A stretch of DNA of 64,000 bases from Solimicrobium sp043758755 (GTDB lineage Bacteria; Pseudomonadota; Gammaproteobacteria; Burkholderiales; Burkholderiaceae_D), in the NCBI GenBank assembly GCA_043758755.1, contig JAYVMW010000059.1, forward strand, positions 180,498 to 244,497, given 5' to 3'. A program made the position numbers and the translations under genes. Positions within the stretch are counted from its first letter, which is position 1. The number at the start of each line of letters is the position of its first letter. Below the pieces are notes generated by a model. That model was not told the DNA's origin, made no database searches, and saw nothing but the letters and a program-made list of their open reading frames with translations. This document shows, piece after piece, positions 8,905-18,553 of this stretch.

Positions 8905-10101
8905 CTAAAACGCATCCCCAGGCACGCGCACCCAACCTTCCATCAGGACCCGCGCACTGCGGCTCATGATGGCTTTGGTCACGCTCCACACACCATCAGC
9001 CTGTGTTGCTTCGGCACCGACCCGCAAGGTCCCGGACGGATGGCCAAAACGTACTACCGTTCTGTTGCCACCACCGGCTGCCAGATTCACCAGTGTGCCC
9101 GGAATCGCAGCGGCCGTGCCGATTGCAACTGCAGCCGTACCCATCATGGCGTGATGCAGTTTGCCCATCGACAGCGCGCGCACCAGTAAATCGATATCGG
9201 TGGCACTGACCTGTTTGCCGCTGGATGAATTGTAGGCAGCCGGTGGCGCAACGAACGCGACCTTGGGCGTATGCTGGCGGGTTTGCGCTTCCGACAGCTC
9301 TTTGATCAGTCCCATGCGCAAGGCACCATGGGCGCGGATCAGTTCAAACTTTGCCAGTGCGGCAGCATCGCTGTTAATGGCCTCCTGCAATTCGCAGCCG
9401 GTATAGCCGATCTCGTGTGCGTTGATGAAAATGGTCGGTATGCCGGCATTGATCATGGTTGCCTTCAGAGTGCCGATACCTGGTACCACCAGATCATCAA
9501 CCAGATTCCCGGTCGGGAACATTGCGCCACTACCGCCTTCTTCTTCGGCTGCAGGGTCCATGAATTCCAGCTGTACCTCTGCCGCAGGGAAGGTTACGCC
9601 ATCCAGTTCAAAGTCACCCGTTTCCTGTACCCAGCCCTTGGTCACAGGAACACGCGCGATGATGGTCTTGCCGATGTTGGCCTGCCAGATTCTGACGATG
9701 GCCACACCGCTGTCACCGTCAATCTTGCTGCGTGCATCGATCAGTCCGCTCGACAGCGCGAACGAACCGACTGCCGCAGACAGATTGCCGCAGTTGCCGC
9801 TCCAGTCCACAAACGCTTTATCGATGGCGACCTGACCGAACAGATAATCGACATCGTGGCCCGGCCGACTGCTTTTGGACAGGATGACCGTTTTACTGGT
9901 GCTGGAGGACGCACCGCCCATGCCGTCGATCTGTTTGCCATACGGATCGGGTGAGCCGATCACGCGCAGCAGCAGCGCATCACGGGCCGGACCCGGAACC
10001 CGGGCCGGGGCGGGCAGATCCTGCAGACGAAAGAACACGCCCTTGCTGGTGCCGCCGCGCATATAGGTGGCCGGGATTCTGATTTGAGGTACGTGGGACA
10101 T
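8905..10101 (-). CDS. prpF: 2-methylaconitate cis-trans isomerase PrpF
   Basis: Isomerises the trans-2-methylaconitate released by AcnD to the cis form in the 2-methylcitrate cycle, which oxidises propionyl-CoA to pyruvate. The 398-residue protein has the two-fold diaminopimelate-epimerase-like layout; recognisable pieces are RIPATYMRGGTSKGVFF at the N-terminus, DYLFGQVAIDKAFVDWSGNCGN and MMGTAAVAIGTAAAIPG. It is the last gene of the prpB-prpC-acnD-prpF operon and, with AcnD, replaces the single enzyme PrpD. Confidence 0.96.
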   Translation of the reverse strand: MSHVPQIRIPATYMRGGTSKGVFFRLQDLPAPARVPGPARDALLLRVIGSPDPYGKQIDGMGGASSSTSKTVILSKSSRPGHDVDYLFGQVAIDKAFVDWSGNCGNLSAAVGSFALSSGLIDARSKIDGDSGVAIVRIWQANIGKTIIARVPVTKGWVQETGDFELDGVTFPAAEVQLEFMDPAAEEEGGSGAMFPTGNLVDDLVVPGIGTLKATMINAGIPTIFINAHEIGYTGCELQEAINSDAAALAKFELIRAHGALRMGLIKELSEAQTRQHTPKVAFVAPPAAYNSSSGKQVSATDIDLLVRALSMGKLHHAMMGTAAVAIGTAAAIPGTLVNLAAGGGNRTVVRFGHPSGTLRVGAEATQADGVWSVTKAIMSRSARVLMEGWVRVPGDAF

Positions 10102-10152
10102 GACTACTCCTGTATAAATTGGCGGGGTGGATGCGTAGGGTGCATCTACATT

Positions 10153-12747
10153 TTAGGCGGCCTTGACTGACTCAAGAAAGTCCTGCGCAAAACGCTGCAG
10201 CACACCGCCGGCTTCATAAATTGATACCTCTTCAGCAGTATCCAGGCGGCACAGCATCGGCACGTCCAGACGTTCACCATTTTTTCTGTGGATTACCAGT
10301 GTGAGCGTGGCGCGCGGTGTGCGTTCCCCGACCACATCATAGGTCTCACTGCCATCCAGCCCCAGAGTCAGGCGGTTCACCCCCGGCATAAATTCCAGAG
10401 GTAAAACGCCCATGCCGACCAGATTGGTGCGGTGGATCCGTTCGAACCCTTCCGCTGCAATCGTTTCCACGCCGGCCAGTCGTACCCCCTTGGCGGCCCA
10501 GTCGCGTGACGAACCCTGACCATAGTCAGCGCCGGCAACAATGATTAACGGCTGCTTGCGTTCCATGTAAATTTCAATTGCTTCCCACATGCGCATGACT
10601 TTGCCTTCCGGCTCGACGCGCGTCAGGGAGCCGACCTTGACCTTGCCGTTTTCCAGCACCATTTCGTTTTTCAGTGTCGGGTTGGCGAAGGTGGCGCGCT
10701 GTGCGGTGAGATGATCACCACGGTGCGTGGCGTAGGAATTGAAGTCTTCTTCCGGCAGTCCCATTTTGGCCAGATAGGCACCGGCAGCGCTGTCGAGCAT
10801 GATCGCGTTGGAGGGTGACAGATGGTCGGTAGTGATGTTGTCACCCAACACCGCCAGAGCGCGCATGCCGCGCATGGTGCGCGCACCGGCCAGTGCACCT
10901 TCCCAGTATGGCGGGCGGCGGATGTAGGTAGTCTGTGGACGCCAGTCATAGAGCGGGCTGACTGCTGCGCTGGTGTCGGCTTCGCGTGCAAACATCGGAA
11001 TGTAGACCTTGCGGAACTGTTCTGGTTTGACGCTGGCAGCAATCACGGCATCGATTTCAGCGTCGCTCGGCCAGATGTCATTGAGTGTGACCGGCTGCCC
11101 TTTGGCGTCGCTGCCGAGCACGTCTTTTTCAATGTCAAAACGGATCGTGCCGGCAATCGCGTAAGCCACCACCAGTGGTGGTGAAGCCAGGAACGCCTGC
11201 TTGGCGTATGGATGAATCCGGCCATCAAAATTGCGGTTGCCGGACAGTACGGCAGTGGCATACAGATCGCGTTCGATGACTTCTTTCTGGATTACCGGAT
11301 CAAGCGCGCCGCTCATGCCGTTGCAGGAAGTGCAGGCATATGCAACCACGCCAAAGCCGAGCTGTTCCAGTTCCTTCATCAGGCCGGCCTGTTCCAGATA
11401 CAGCGTGACGGTTTTCGAGCCGGGTGCCAGTGAACTTTTTACCCAGGGCTTTCTGGTCAGACCGCGTGCGTTGGCATTTCTGGCAATCAGTCCGGCAGCA
11501 ATCATGTTGCGCGGATTATTGGTGTTGGTACAGCTGGTAATGGCTGCAATGATCACCGCACCGTCCGGCATTTTTCCCGGCTCGTTTTCAACTACGCCGC
11601 TGACACCGCGTGCGGCCAGTTCAGACGTTGGTACGCGATTGTGCGGATTGGACGGCCCGGCGATGGTGCGCACCACGGTGGACAGATCAAACTTCAGCAC
11701 GCGTTCGTATTCGGCATGTTTCAAGCTGTCGGCCCACAGACCGGTCTGCTTTGCATATTGCTCAACCAGTTTGACCAGTTCATCATCACGGCCGGTCAGT
11801 TTCAGGTAGGTGATGGTTTGTTCGTCGATATAAAACATCGCGGCAGTGGCACCAAATTCCGGTGCCATGTTGGAAATGGTGGCGCGGTCACCCAGGGTCA
11901 GTTTTGCCGCGCCCGGACCATAAAATTCCAGGTACGAAGAAACCACCTTCTGTTTGCGCAAAAATTCGGTCAGTGCCAAAACGGTATCAGTAGCGGTAAT
12001 GCCTTCCTGCGGTTTGCCGGTCAGTTCCACGCCGATGATATCCGGCAAACGCATCCAGGAAGCGCGCCCGAGCATGACGCTTTCAGCTTCCAGACCGCCG
12101 ACGCCGATGGCGATCACGCCCAGCGCATCCACCATCGGTGTGTGGCTGTCGGTGCCAACCAGCGTATCCGGGTAGGCCACCCCGTCCTGCACCTGAATCA
12201 CCGGCGACATGCGTTCCAGATTGATCTGATGCAAAATGCCGTTGCCCGGCGGGATCACGTCGACGTTTTTGAAGGCTTTCTTGGTCCAGTTGATGAAGTC
12301 GAAACGATCTTCATTACGCCGGTCTTCAATGGCGCGGTTTTTTGCAAACGCATCCGGATCGAAACCACCGCATTCCACTGCCAGTGAATGGTCGACCACC
12401 AGTTGGGTCGGCACCACCGGATTCACCAACGCCGGGTCACCACCCTGTGCGGCAATGGCGTCGCGCAGACCGGCCAGATCTACCAATGCCGTTTGCCCCA
12501 GAATGTCATGACAGACTACCCGGGCCGGAAACCAGGGAAAGTCCAGATCACGTTTTCTGTCGATGAACTGTTTGAGTGAATCGTTCAGTGTGGCCGGATC
12601 ACAGCGCCGCACCAGATTTTCAGCCAGCACGCGCGAGGTATAGGGCAGCCTGTCGTACGCGCCGGGGGTGATGGCGTCGACAGCCGCACGGGTGTCGAAA
12701 TAATCCAGTTTGGTGCCGGGCAGATTTTTGCGGAATGCTTTGTTCAT
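10153..12747 (-). CDS. acnD: Fe/S-dependent 2-methylisocitrate dehydratase AcnD
   Basis: Aconitase-family enzyme that dehydrates 2-methylcitrate to 2-methylaconitate. At 864 residues it has AcnA/IRP-like length. Visible features are GTDSHTPMVDALGV, the cluster cysteines in AAITSCTNTNNP and YACTSCNGMSG, and the C-terminal swivel-domain segment GADYGQGSSRDWAAKG. Its place between prpC and prpF shows that it is the prp-specific AcnD and not a general aconitase. It starts 24 bases after the end of prpC, so the two are cotranscribed. Confidence 0.97.
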   Translation of the reverse strand: MNKAFRKNLPGTKLDYFDTRAAVDAITPGAYDRLPYTSRVLAENLVRRCDPATLNDSLKQFIDRKRDLDFPWFPARVVCHDILGQTALVDLAGLRDAIAAQGGDPALVNPVVPTQLVVDHSLAVECGGFDPDAFAKNRAIEDRRNEDRFDFINWTKKAFKNVDVIPPGNGILHQINLERMSPVIQVQDGVAYPDTLVGTDSHTPMVDALGVIAIGVGGLEAESVMLGRASWMRLPDIIGVELTGKPQEGITATDTVLALTEFLRKQKVVSSYLEFYGPGAAKLTLGDRATISNMAPEFGATAAMFYIDEQTITYLKLTGRDDELVKLVEQYAKQTGLWADSLKHAEYERVLKFDLSTVVRTIAGPSNPHNRVPTSELAARGVSGVVENEPGKMPDGAVIIAAITSCTNTNNPRNMIAAGLIARNANARGLTRKPWVKSSLAPGSKTVTLYLEQAGLMKELEQLGFGVVAYACTSCNGMSGALDPVIQKEVIERDLYATAVLSGNRNFDGRIHPYAKQAFLASPPLVVAYAIAGTIRFDIEKDVLGSDAKGQPVTLNDIWPSDAEIDAVIAASVKPEQFRKVYIPMFAREADTSAAVSPLYDWRPQTTYIRRPPYWEGALAGARTMRGMRALAVLGDNITTDHLSPSNAIMLDSAAGAYLAKMGLPEEDFNSYATHRGDHLTAQRATFANPTLKNEMVLENGKVKVGSLTRVEPEGKVMRMWEAIEIYMERKQPLIIVAGADYGQGSSRDWAAKGVRLAGVETIAAEGFERIHRTNLVGMGVLPLEFMPGVNRLTLGLDGSETYDVVGERTPRATLTLVIHRKNGERLDVPMLCRLDTAEEVSIYEAGGVLQRFAQDFLESVKAA

Positions 12748-12771
12748 GGTGGACTCGATATGGATAAAAAA

Positions 12772-13923
12772 TCAGTTGCGGCTTTTGATCGGAACAAATT
12801 TCAGATCTTCCGGTCCGACATAATTGGCGCTTGGACGGATGATCTTGTTGTCAATGCGCTGCTCGATAATATGCGCAGCCCAGCCGGAAGTGCGCGCAAT
12901 CACGAACAGTGGTGTGAACATGGCAGTGGGCACGCCCATCATGTGGTACGACACGGCCGAGAACCAGTCCAGATTCGGGAACATTTTCTTGGCATCCCAC
13001 ATGACACTTTCCAGACGCTCTGCAATGTCAAACATTTTGGTCGAGCCGGCTTTGACGGACAGCTCACGCGCGACTTCCTTGATGACTTTGTTGCGCGGGT
13101 CGGAAATGGTGTAGACCGGATGGCCAAAACCGATCACGACTTCCTTGTTTTCAACGCGGCGCTTGATGTCTGCTTCGGCCTCGTCCGGATTGTCATAGCG
13201 TTTCTGAATTTCAAACGCCACTTCATTGGCACCGCCGTGTTTGGGGCCGCGCAGTGCACCGATCGCGCCGGTAATGGCCGAGTGCATGTCGGAACCGGTG
13301 CCAGCAATTACGCGTCCGGCAAAGGTGGAGGCATTGAATTCATGTTCGGCATATAAAATCAGTGAAGTATGCATGGCACTGACCCATTCGTCGCTGGGTT
13401 TGGTACCGTGCAACAGGTGCAGGAAATGTCCGCCGATTGAATCATCGTCGGTTTCCACGTCGATCCGTTTGCCGTTATGGCTGTAGTGATACCAGTACAG
13501 CAGCATGGAACCGAATGAAGCCATCAGGCGATCGGCGATGTCGCGCGCACCCGGCAGATTGTGATCATCTTTCTCCGGCAGTGTGCAACCCAACACCGAA
13601 ACACCGGTACGCATCACATCCATCGGATGGGCTGAAGCCGGCAGACATTCCAGCGCCGCTTTCAATCCGGCTGGCAGGCCCCGCAATGCTTTCAGGCTGG
13701 CTTTGTAGGCCTTCAGTTCAGCATGATTGGGCAATTTGCCGTGCACCAGCAGATAGGCGATTTCTTCAAATTCGCACGAAGTGGCCACGTCCAGAATATC
13801 GTAGCCGCGATAATGCAGATCATTGCCGGTTTTGCCGACCGTGCACAAGGCCGTATTGCCGGCGGTAACGCCGGACAGTGCTACGGATTTTTTGGGTTTA
13901 AAGGTTGGGTTTGCTTCTGACAT
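12772..13923 (-). CDS. prpC: 2-methylcitrate synthase PrpC
   Basis: Condenses propionyl-CoA with oxaloacetate to 2-methylcitrate. The 383-residue protein has citrate-synthase motifs: HGKLPNHAELKAY, the region RVIAGTGSDMHSAITGAIGALRGPKHGGANE, and GFGHPVYTISDPRNKVIK with the catalytic histidine. The open frame extends 65 codons further upstream into prpB, but the ATG at 13923 has AGGAG close upstream and leaves a 52-bp gap after prpB, so it is the start. Confidence 0.97.
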   Translation of the reverse strand: MSEANPTFKPKKSVALSGVTAGNTALCTVGKTGNDLHYRGYDILDVATSCEFEEIAYLLVHGKLPNHAELKAYKASLKALRGLPAGLKAALECLPASAHPMDVMRTGVSVLGCTLPEKDDHNLPGARDIADRLMASFGSMLLYWYHYSHNGKRIDVETDDDSIGGHFLHLLHGTKPSDEWVSAMHTSLILYAEHEFNASTFAGRVIAGTGSDMHSAITGAIGALRGPKHGGANEVAFEIQKRYDNPDEAEADIKRRVENKEVVIGFGHPVYTISDPRNKVIKEVARELSVKAGSTKMFDIAERLESVMWDAKKMFPNLDWFSAVSYHMMGVPTAMFTPLFVIARTSGWAAHIIEQRIDNKIIRPSANYVGPEDLKFVPIKSRN

Positions 13924-13975
13924 GATTAATCTCCTGTTTTCATTAAAAAATTTTCCCTGACCGGGCTGATATCTT

Positions 13976-14863
13976 TTATTTTTTTTGTTGGGCGAACAGT
14001 GCATCAAGCTTCTGTTCAAAGCTGTGGTAATTGATGCGTTCATACAGTTCCATGCGGGTCTGCATGGTATCGACCACATTCTTTTGCGTGCCGTCGCGTC
14101 GTACCGCGTTATAAACATTTTCAGCGGCCTTGTTCATGGCGCGAAATGCCGACAACGGATACAGCACCATACCGACACCAACCGACTTCAGTTCTTCAAC
14201 GGTGAATAACGGTGTGGCACCGAATTCGGTGATGTTGGCCAGAATCGGTACCTGCAGTTTGCTGGCAAAACGCTGGTACATGGGCAGTTCGGTAATCGCT
14301 TCCGGAAATACCATGTCGGCACCGGCTTCCACATACCTGTGCGCACGTTCCAGAGCGGCATCAAAGCCTTCCACGGCCAGCGCATCGGTGCGTGCCATGA
14401 TCACAAACTCGGGATCGGTACGCGCATCGACTGCCGCTTTGATGCGGTCGACCATTTCCTGGGTGGTGACAATTTCCTTGCCGGGACGATGGCCGCAACG
14501 CTTGGCACCGACCTGGTCTTCAATATGCACCGCGGCAGCGCCAAACTTGATCATCGATTTGATGGTGCGCGCCACGTTAAAGGCCGACGCGCCAAAGCCG
14601 GTGTCGATATCGACCAGCAGCGGCAGGTCGCACACATCGGTAATGCGGCGCACATCGGTGAGCACATCATCCAGATTGGAAATGCCCAGATCCGGCAAAC
14701 CCAGCGACCCGGCAGCCACACCGCCACCGGACAGATAAATGGCTTTGAAACCGACCCGTTTGGCCAGCAGCGCATGGTTGGCATTGATGGCGCCGATGAT
14801 TTGCAGCGGGGATTCTTCTTTCAAGGCTTTGCGGAATGCAGCGCCGGCGGAATGGTGGGACAT
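13976..14863 (-). CDS. prpB: 2-methylisocitrate lyase PrpB
   Basis: Cleaves 2-methylisocitrate to pyruvate and succinate, the last reaction of the cycle. The 295-residue protein shows the isocitrate-lyase/PEP-mutase barrel: LPLLVDIDTGFG at the metal site, VHIEDQVGAKRCGHRPGKE with the catalytic cysteine in the KRCGH motif, and VIMARTDALAVEG. It is the first gene of the operon and starts 37 bases downstream of a sigma-54 promoter. Confidence 0.97.
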   Translation of the reverse strand: MSHHSAGAAFRKALKEESPLQIIGAINANHALLAKRVGFKAIYLSGGGVAAGSLGLPDLGISNLDDVLTDVRRITDVCDLPLLVDIDTGFGASAFNVARTIKSMIKFGAAAVHIEDQVGAKRCGHRPGKEIVTTQEMVDRIKAAVDARTDPEFVIMARTDALAVEGFDAALERAHRYVEAGADMVFPEAITELPMYQRFASKLQVPILANITEFGATPLFTVEELKSVGVGMVLYPLSAFRAMNKAAENVYNAVRRDGTQKNVVDTMQTRMELYERINYHSFEQKLDALFAQQKK

Positions 14864-14899
14864 CGAGATCTCCTGAGTTGTAAATGCTGGGAGATGTAC

Positions 14900-14915
14900 A
14901 GCAATCCCCGTGCCT
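14900..14915 (-). promoter_or_regulatory. Sigma-54 (RpoN) promoter of the prp operon
   Basis: Read on the minus strand, AGGCACGGGGATTGCT matches the sigma-54 consensus with invariant GG at -24 and GC at -12 in correct spacing. It lies 37 bases before the prpB ATG. In enteric bacteria the prp operon is known to depend on sigma-54 and the activator PrpR, which supports the assignment. Confidence 0.82.
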
Positions 14916-15011
14916 AAGTGACGGAGAAGGAATAATTCTTTTTTAATTCAAAGGGTTGACTGCGCATGGATGACTGCGCAGCTCGTAATTACAGTTTTCA
15001 GAAGATGGTTT

Positions 15012-15075
15012 TGTTTCATATTTGTTTCAATGAAACATCGTATTTGAAACAAAAATGAAACAAATTTGTGTTTCA
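15012..15075 (-). promoter_or_regulatory. Cluster of six TGTTTCA/TGAAACA boxes, probable activator (PrpR-type) enhancer
   Basis: Six heptamers occur in 64 bases: TGTTTCA at 15012, 15023 and 15069, and TGAAACA at 15031, 15045 and 15056. The pair at 15023-15037 forms a perfect inverted repeat with a 1-bp centre. The cluster lies about 100-160 bp upstream of the sigma-54 promoter, the usual place for an enhancer-binding activator, and ends only 2 bases from the neighbouring stop codon. No prpR gene is present in the window. Confidence 0.72.
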
Positions 15076-15077
15076 GG

Positions 15078-16811
15078 CTATCCAGTCACCTTCCGGAATA
15101 AAGCCCGCCCGACCGCCCGCGCCTTCTGCGCCAGCGTAAAGCGCGCAAAGTTTGTTTTGACAACGCCCTCGGTAAAGGCAGTGCGCTTGCTGTAATCAAT
15201 ATTGACTTCCACGATCACTGGCCGACCGGCCGCAGCCATGGCGTTGGCAACGGTAATCTGACCGGCCAGATCGGCATCCGTGTCAATTTTGACGTAACCC
15301 GCACCAACCGCCATGGCCACGCCTTCCAGCATGACGGTGGGCAAAATCGTGCAGGGTTTGCGGTTGTAGGGAATTTCCTGGGCCTGCGCAATCTGTGACA
15401 GTTCGCCGTCGCAGAACACGTAGTACACCACGCCAAGCTGGTAATGCGTAGCCGTGACGATTTCCATGCAGGTCATGCGGAAACAGCCGTCACCGACGAT
15501 GCAGTTGACCGGCACAGTGGGGCGCGCCAGTTTTGCGCCGATGGCCGCTGGTATCGAGTAACCCATGGCATTGAAATCGGTTGGCACGATACCGGTTCCG
15601 GCTGTCTTGATCTGCATGAGTTCGGCAGTCAGATACGTGTGGTTGCCGTCATCCACCACCGTCATGGCTTCGTTTGGACTGGCCTCGCGCAGCGCATCAA
15701 AAAAGCGCGCCGGATTAACGCGGCCTTTGCTGTCGTGGTCGTACCAGGTTTGGCGATAGGCCTGTTTGTCGGCGGCAATCTTCGCGTGCAAAGCGGTGTT
15801 GGCCGGCTTTGCCGGTGTGGCGCGGCGCAATGCTGCCAGCAGCTGCGGCACCACTACACGGGCGTCTCCTGCGATGGCGACCTGGGCCGGGAAGTTGGCG
15901 TTTAATACTTTCGGGCAGATGTCGATATGGATCAGCTGCTTTGGTACGGTAACGCCAAAGCTGCCGGTGGCAATTTCACCAAAGCGCGCGCCGATGGCCA
16001 GCATCACATCACATTCGGCGAACGCATTCTGCGCCGCAGGAACCGACGATGGGCCAAAGCTGAATCCGGCGTGCAGCGGGTGCGAGCCGGGGAACATCGA
16101 AAAACCCTGCAAGGTGGTTGCGACCGGAGCCTGAATGTACTCCGCCAGTGCCTGCACTTCAGCCGTGCAGCCATTGGTGCCCCAGCCGACAAACAGACCG
16201 GGATTTTTTGCGTTTTTCAGCAAGGTCACGGCCGCGTCGATCTGGCTTTGCTCGGCCGGTGCACTTAGCGCGGGGGTGGCCCAGACCGGCAGCGTTCCGA
16301 CCTCGTCAGGGAACATCTGGATGTTCATCGGGAACTCGATAAACACCGGGCCGGGTTCGCCGGCAGTGGCAACCCGATAGGCTTCGAAAAAGGTGCTGAC
16401 CACATCACTGTTCTTTTCGATCTTGAAGGTGGCCTTGGTGATACCTTTCATGAACTGGTGCAAATCCATTTCATGCAACTGGTACTGCCAGCTGATGTCG
16501 GTGCGGATGCTGCCACAGATCACCAGCATCGGCACGCCATCCAGAAAGGCTTCGCCGATCCCGCTGGCTGCGTGGGTCAGCCCTGCTGCTGGTACCACCA
16601 CCAGCGTGCCGACCGAATCGGACAGCCGGCTGTAACCGTCGGCCATGAAAGACGCGCCGCCCTCGTGGCTGACCAGCATCGGTGTGATCGATTCGGACAT
16701 ATTGAGCTGATCATAAAACTCGGTGTTGTGTACACCCGGTATGCCAAAGGTATACCGGATGCCCAATTGCTCTAGTGCGTAGCGTGCCAGCCATGCGCCG
16801 GTTTTTTTCAT
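15078..16811 (-). CDS. Thiamine-diphosphate-dependent enzyme, acetolactate-synthase-like
   Basis: A 577-residue three-domain ThDP enzyme. The catalytic glutamate is visible at about residue 50 in SHEGGASFMADGYSR, the central domain resembles the nucleotide-binding fold, and the C-terminal ThDP motif begins GDGCFRMTCMEI. The usual NN that ends this motif is replaced by CDGE, so magnesium binding may differ. It follows a flavin dehydrogenase gene by 28 bases on the same strand with AGGAG before the ATG at 16811. It could be a decarboxylase, carboligase or lyase; the substrate is not predictable from what I see. Confidence 0.82.
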   Translation of the reverse strand: MKKTGAWLARYALEQLGIRYTFGIPGVHNTEFYDQLNMSESITPMLVSHEGGASFMADGYSRLSDSVGTLVVVPAAGLTHAASGIGEAFLDGVPMLVICGSIRTDISWQYQLHEMDLHQFMKGITKATFKIEKNSDVVSTFFEAYRVATAGEPGPVFIEFPMNIQMFPDEVGTLPVWATPALSAPAEQSQIDAAVTLLKNAKNPGLFVGWGTNGCTAEVQALAEYIQAPVATTLQGFSMFPGSHPLHAGFSFGPSSVPAAQNAFAECDVMLAIGARFGEIATGSFGVTVPKQLIHIDICPKVLNANFPAQVAIAGDARVVVPQLLAALRRATPAKPANTALHAKIAADKQAYRQTWYDHDSKGRVNPARFFDALREASPNEAMTVVDDGNHTYLTAELMQIKTAGTGIVPTDFNAMGYSIPAAIGAKLARPTVPVNCIVGDGCFRMTCMEIVTATHYQLGVVYYVFCDGELSQIAQAQEIPYNRKPCTILPTVMLEGVAMAVGAGYVKIDTDADLAGQITVANAMAAAGRPVIVEVNIDYSKRTAFTEGVVKTNFARFTLAQKARAVGRALFRKVTG

Positions 16812-16839
16812 GTGAAATCTCCTGGTGATTATTTGTTTT

Positions 16840-18459
16840 TTAAAGGTTGTGGCCGGTAATGATTGAACGGGCAGCCGCACGCGCAGTCAGTATGCACCCA
16901 GGTAAAAAAGTGCCTTCCAGTGATCGTTTTCCGGATGCGCCACCACCACCAAAGCCGGCCGCTTCACCCACGCAGTACAGCCCTGCTATCGGCGCTCCCG
17001 CAGCGTTCAATACCCGGCTTTGCAGATCGGTCAACAACCCACCCAGACTTTTGCGCGTGATCAGTTGCAGTTGCATGGCAATGAACGGGCCGGAATTTTT
17101 TCCCTGCAGCGGTGCCGGTTTGCAGGTGCGCAGTTTGTCCGGGCCCCAGTGACGGGCATGTTCAATGCGGCGGATCTGATCATCATTGACGACCGAAGCG
17201 CCGCGTGCGAAGTTGGCATCAAACGCATCGGCCGTGGCCTGCAGCACTTCGGCTCGCACATCCTGGGTGCCAGTCAGCGCATTCATTTTTTGCGCCAGAC
17301 CAGCCAGCGACTCATCGACCAGAAAGTGTTTGCTCTCGGCGGCCAGTTGTCGCACCAGCCGGTGATTGCCGAGCAGGATTTCCTTGAGAAACATCGGGAA
17401 CTGCTGGTCCCGAATGCGCTGATTGTGCTCGGCGCCTGACAGCGCCAGTTCTTTGGCGGCGATACGCCAGTTGAGCAGATGCCAGGTGTAGGGCTTTTCC
17501 TGAGCGGCGACCTGCTGACACAGGTGATGCGTATCGAAACCAGTCATCAACGGTTCCGGTCCGATGCGCCGACCGGTGTGATCGAGCCACAGGGCCGACT
17601 TGCATGGAATGGCCGACAGACCGTGGCCCGGGAAATGCGGTTGGGGATGCGGAATGCCGGCGGCGTAATTCCACATTTCACCGGCATGAGTAATCTCCCC
17701 GCCCAGTGTGGCCACCAGTCGGTGCAGTTTGCCGTCGGAAAACGGATGGGCCCCATTGAGCATGCTGGCCGGAACAGGACGTCCCGGTACCCAGTTGGCT
17801 CGGGTCTCCTCATGTCCGCCGTTGATGCCGCCCATGGCCAGCACCAGCGACTGCGCAGTAAACTGCACCTGCTGTCCGGAATCGTGATTGATTGCGATCG
17901 CACCGCACACGGTGCCATTGGTTGATTCCAGACTGATGACTTCATGGTTGGACAACAGCGTCAATTGTTTGCCGGTAGCTGCGTCATGCAGGGCCGTGAT
18001 CATGCGTTTGGTCAGCAACTGCGATGTGCCCCACACCACGTGATAGCGCGGCAGCGTGTTGCCGTCGCCCAGTTGACCGCGCTCGACCCAGTTCACCGCA
18101 GGCATGAATTTCAATCCGTGTTGAATAACCCAGTCATACACCTGGGTGCGCGAATGCTGCACATAAAAGGAAGCCCACTGGCGCGGCCACAGTTCATGCT
18201 CACCCAGTTCACCAAAGCGGATCCAGTCGGCCAAAGCCAGTTCGGGGGAGTCTTTGAGTTTCATGCGCTGCTGCAGCGGCGTGTCAATCAGCGCCATGCC
18301 GCCAAACGCCCACAGCGCCAGACCGCCCAGTCGTTCCGGTGTGTCGCGGTCGACCAGAGTCACGCTTTTACCGGCGCGCAGCAGTTCGATTGCCGCGACC
18401 AGACCAGCCAGTCCGCCGCCGATCACCAGTGCATCGGATTGCACCTTGTTTGTTGTCAT
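16840..18459 (-). CDS. FAD-dependent dehydrogenase of the flavocytochrome c/ketosteroid-dehydrogenase type
   Basis: A 539-residue flavoprotein with an N-terminal Rossmann motif VIGGGLAGLVAAIELLRAGK, the dinucleotide-distal LAMGGINGGHEETRANW segment, and a C-terminal FAD-contacting GLYCVGEAAGFGGGGASG. This is the pattern of the FAD_binding_2 family, whose members often desaturate or reduce activated C-C bonds. It is the first gene of a two-gene unit with the ThDP enzyme and is divergent from an AraC-type regulator, which is its likely activator. The substrate is unknown. Confidence 0.85.
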   Translation of the reverse strand: MTTNKVQSDALVIGGGLAGLVAAIELLRAGKSVTLVDRDTPERLGGLALWAFGGMALIDTPLQQRMKLKDSPELALADWIRFGELGEHELWPRQWASFYVQHSRTQVYDWVIQHGLKFMPAVNWVERGQLGDGNTLPRYHVVWGTSQLLTKRMITALHDAATGKQLTLLSNHEVISLESTNGTVCGAIAINHDSGQQVQFTAQSLVLAMGGINGGHEETRANWVPGRPVPASMLNGAHPFSDGKLHRLVATLGGEITHAGEMWNYAAGIPHPQPHFPGHGLSAIPCKSALWLDHTGRRIGPEPLMTGFDTHHLCQQVAAQEKPYTWHLLNWRIAAKELALSGAEHNQRIRDQQFPMFLKEILLGNHRLVRQLAAESKHFLVDESLAGLAQKMNALTGTQDVRAEVLQATADAFDANFARGASVVNDDQIRRIEHARHWGPDKLRTCKPAPLQGKNSGPFIAMQLQLITRKSLGGLLTDLQSRVLNAAGAPIAGLYCVGEAAGFGGGGASGKRSLEGTFLPGCILTARAAARSIITGHNL

Positions 18460-18553
18460 TGCCTGTCTCCGTTTTATTTATATTGAATGGCACCAACAGG
18501 CGTAAAGATAGCTGGTATCATGCCAAATCCCTTGACCTCAGGAGCCAATAATC

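Noticed and set aside
12760..14917. Long plus-strand frames opposite the prp genes (for example 12760-13356 and 14339-14917)
   Set aside because: They have no family resemblance and lie completely antisense to well-conserved enzymes; they are shadows of the GC-rich codon pattern.
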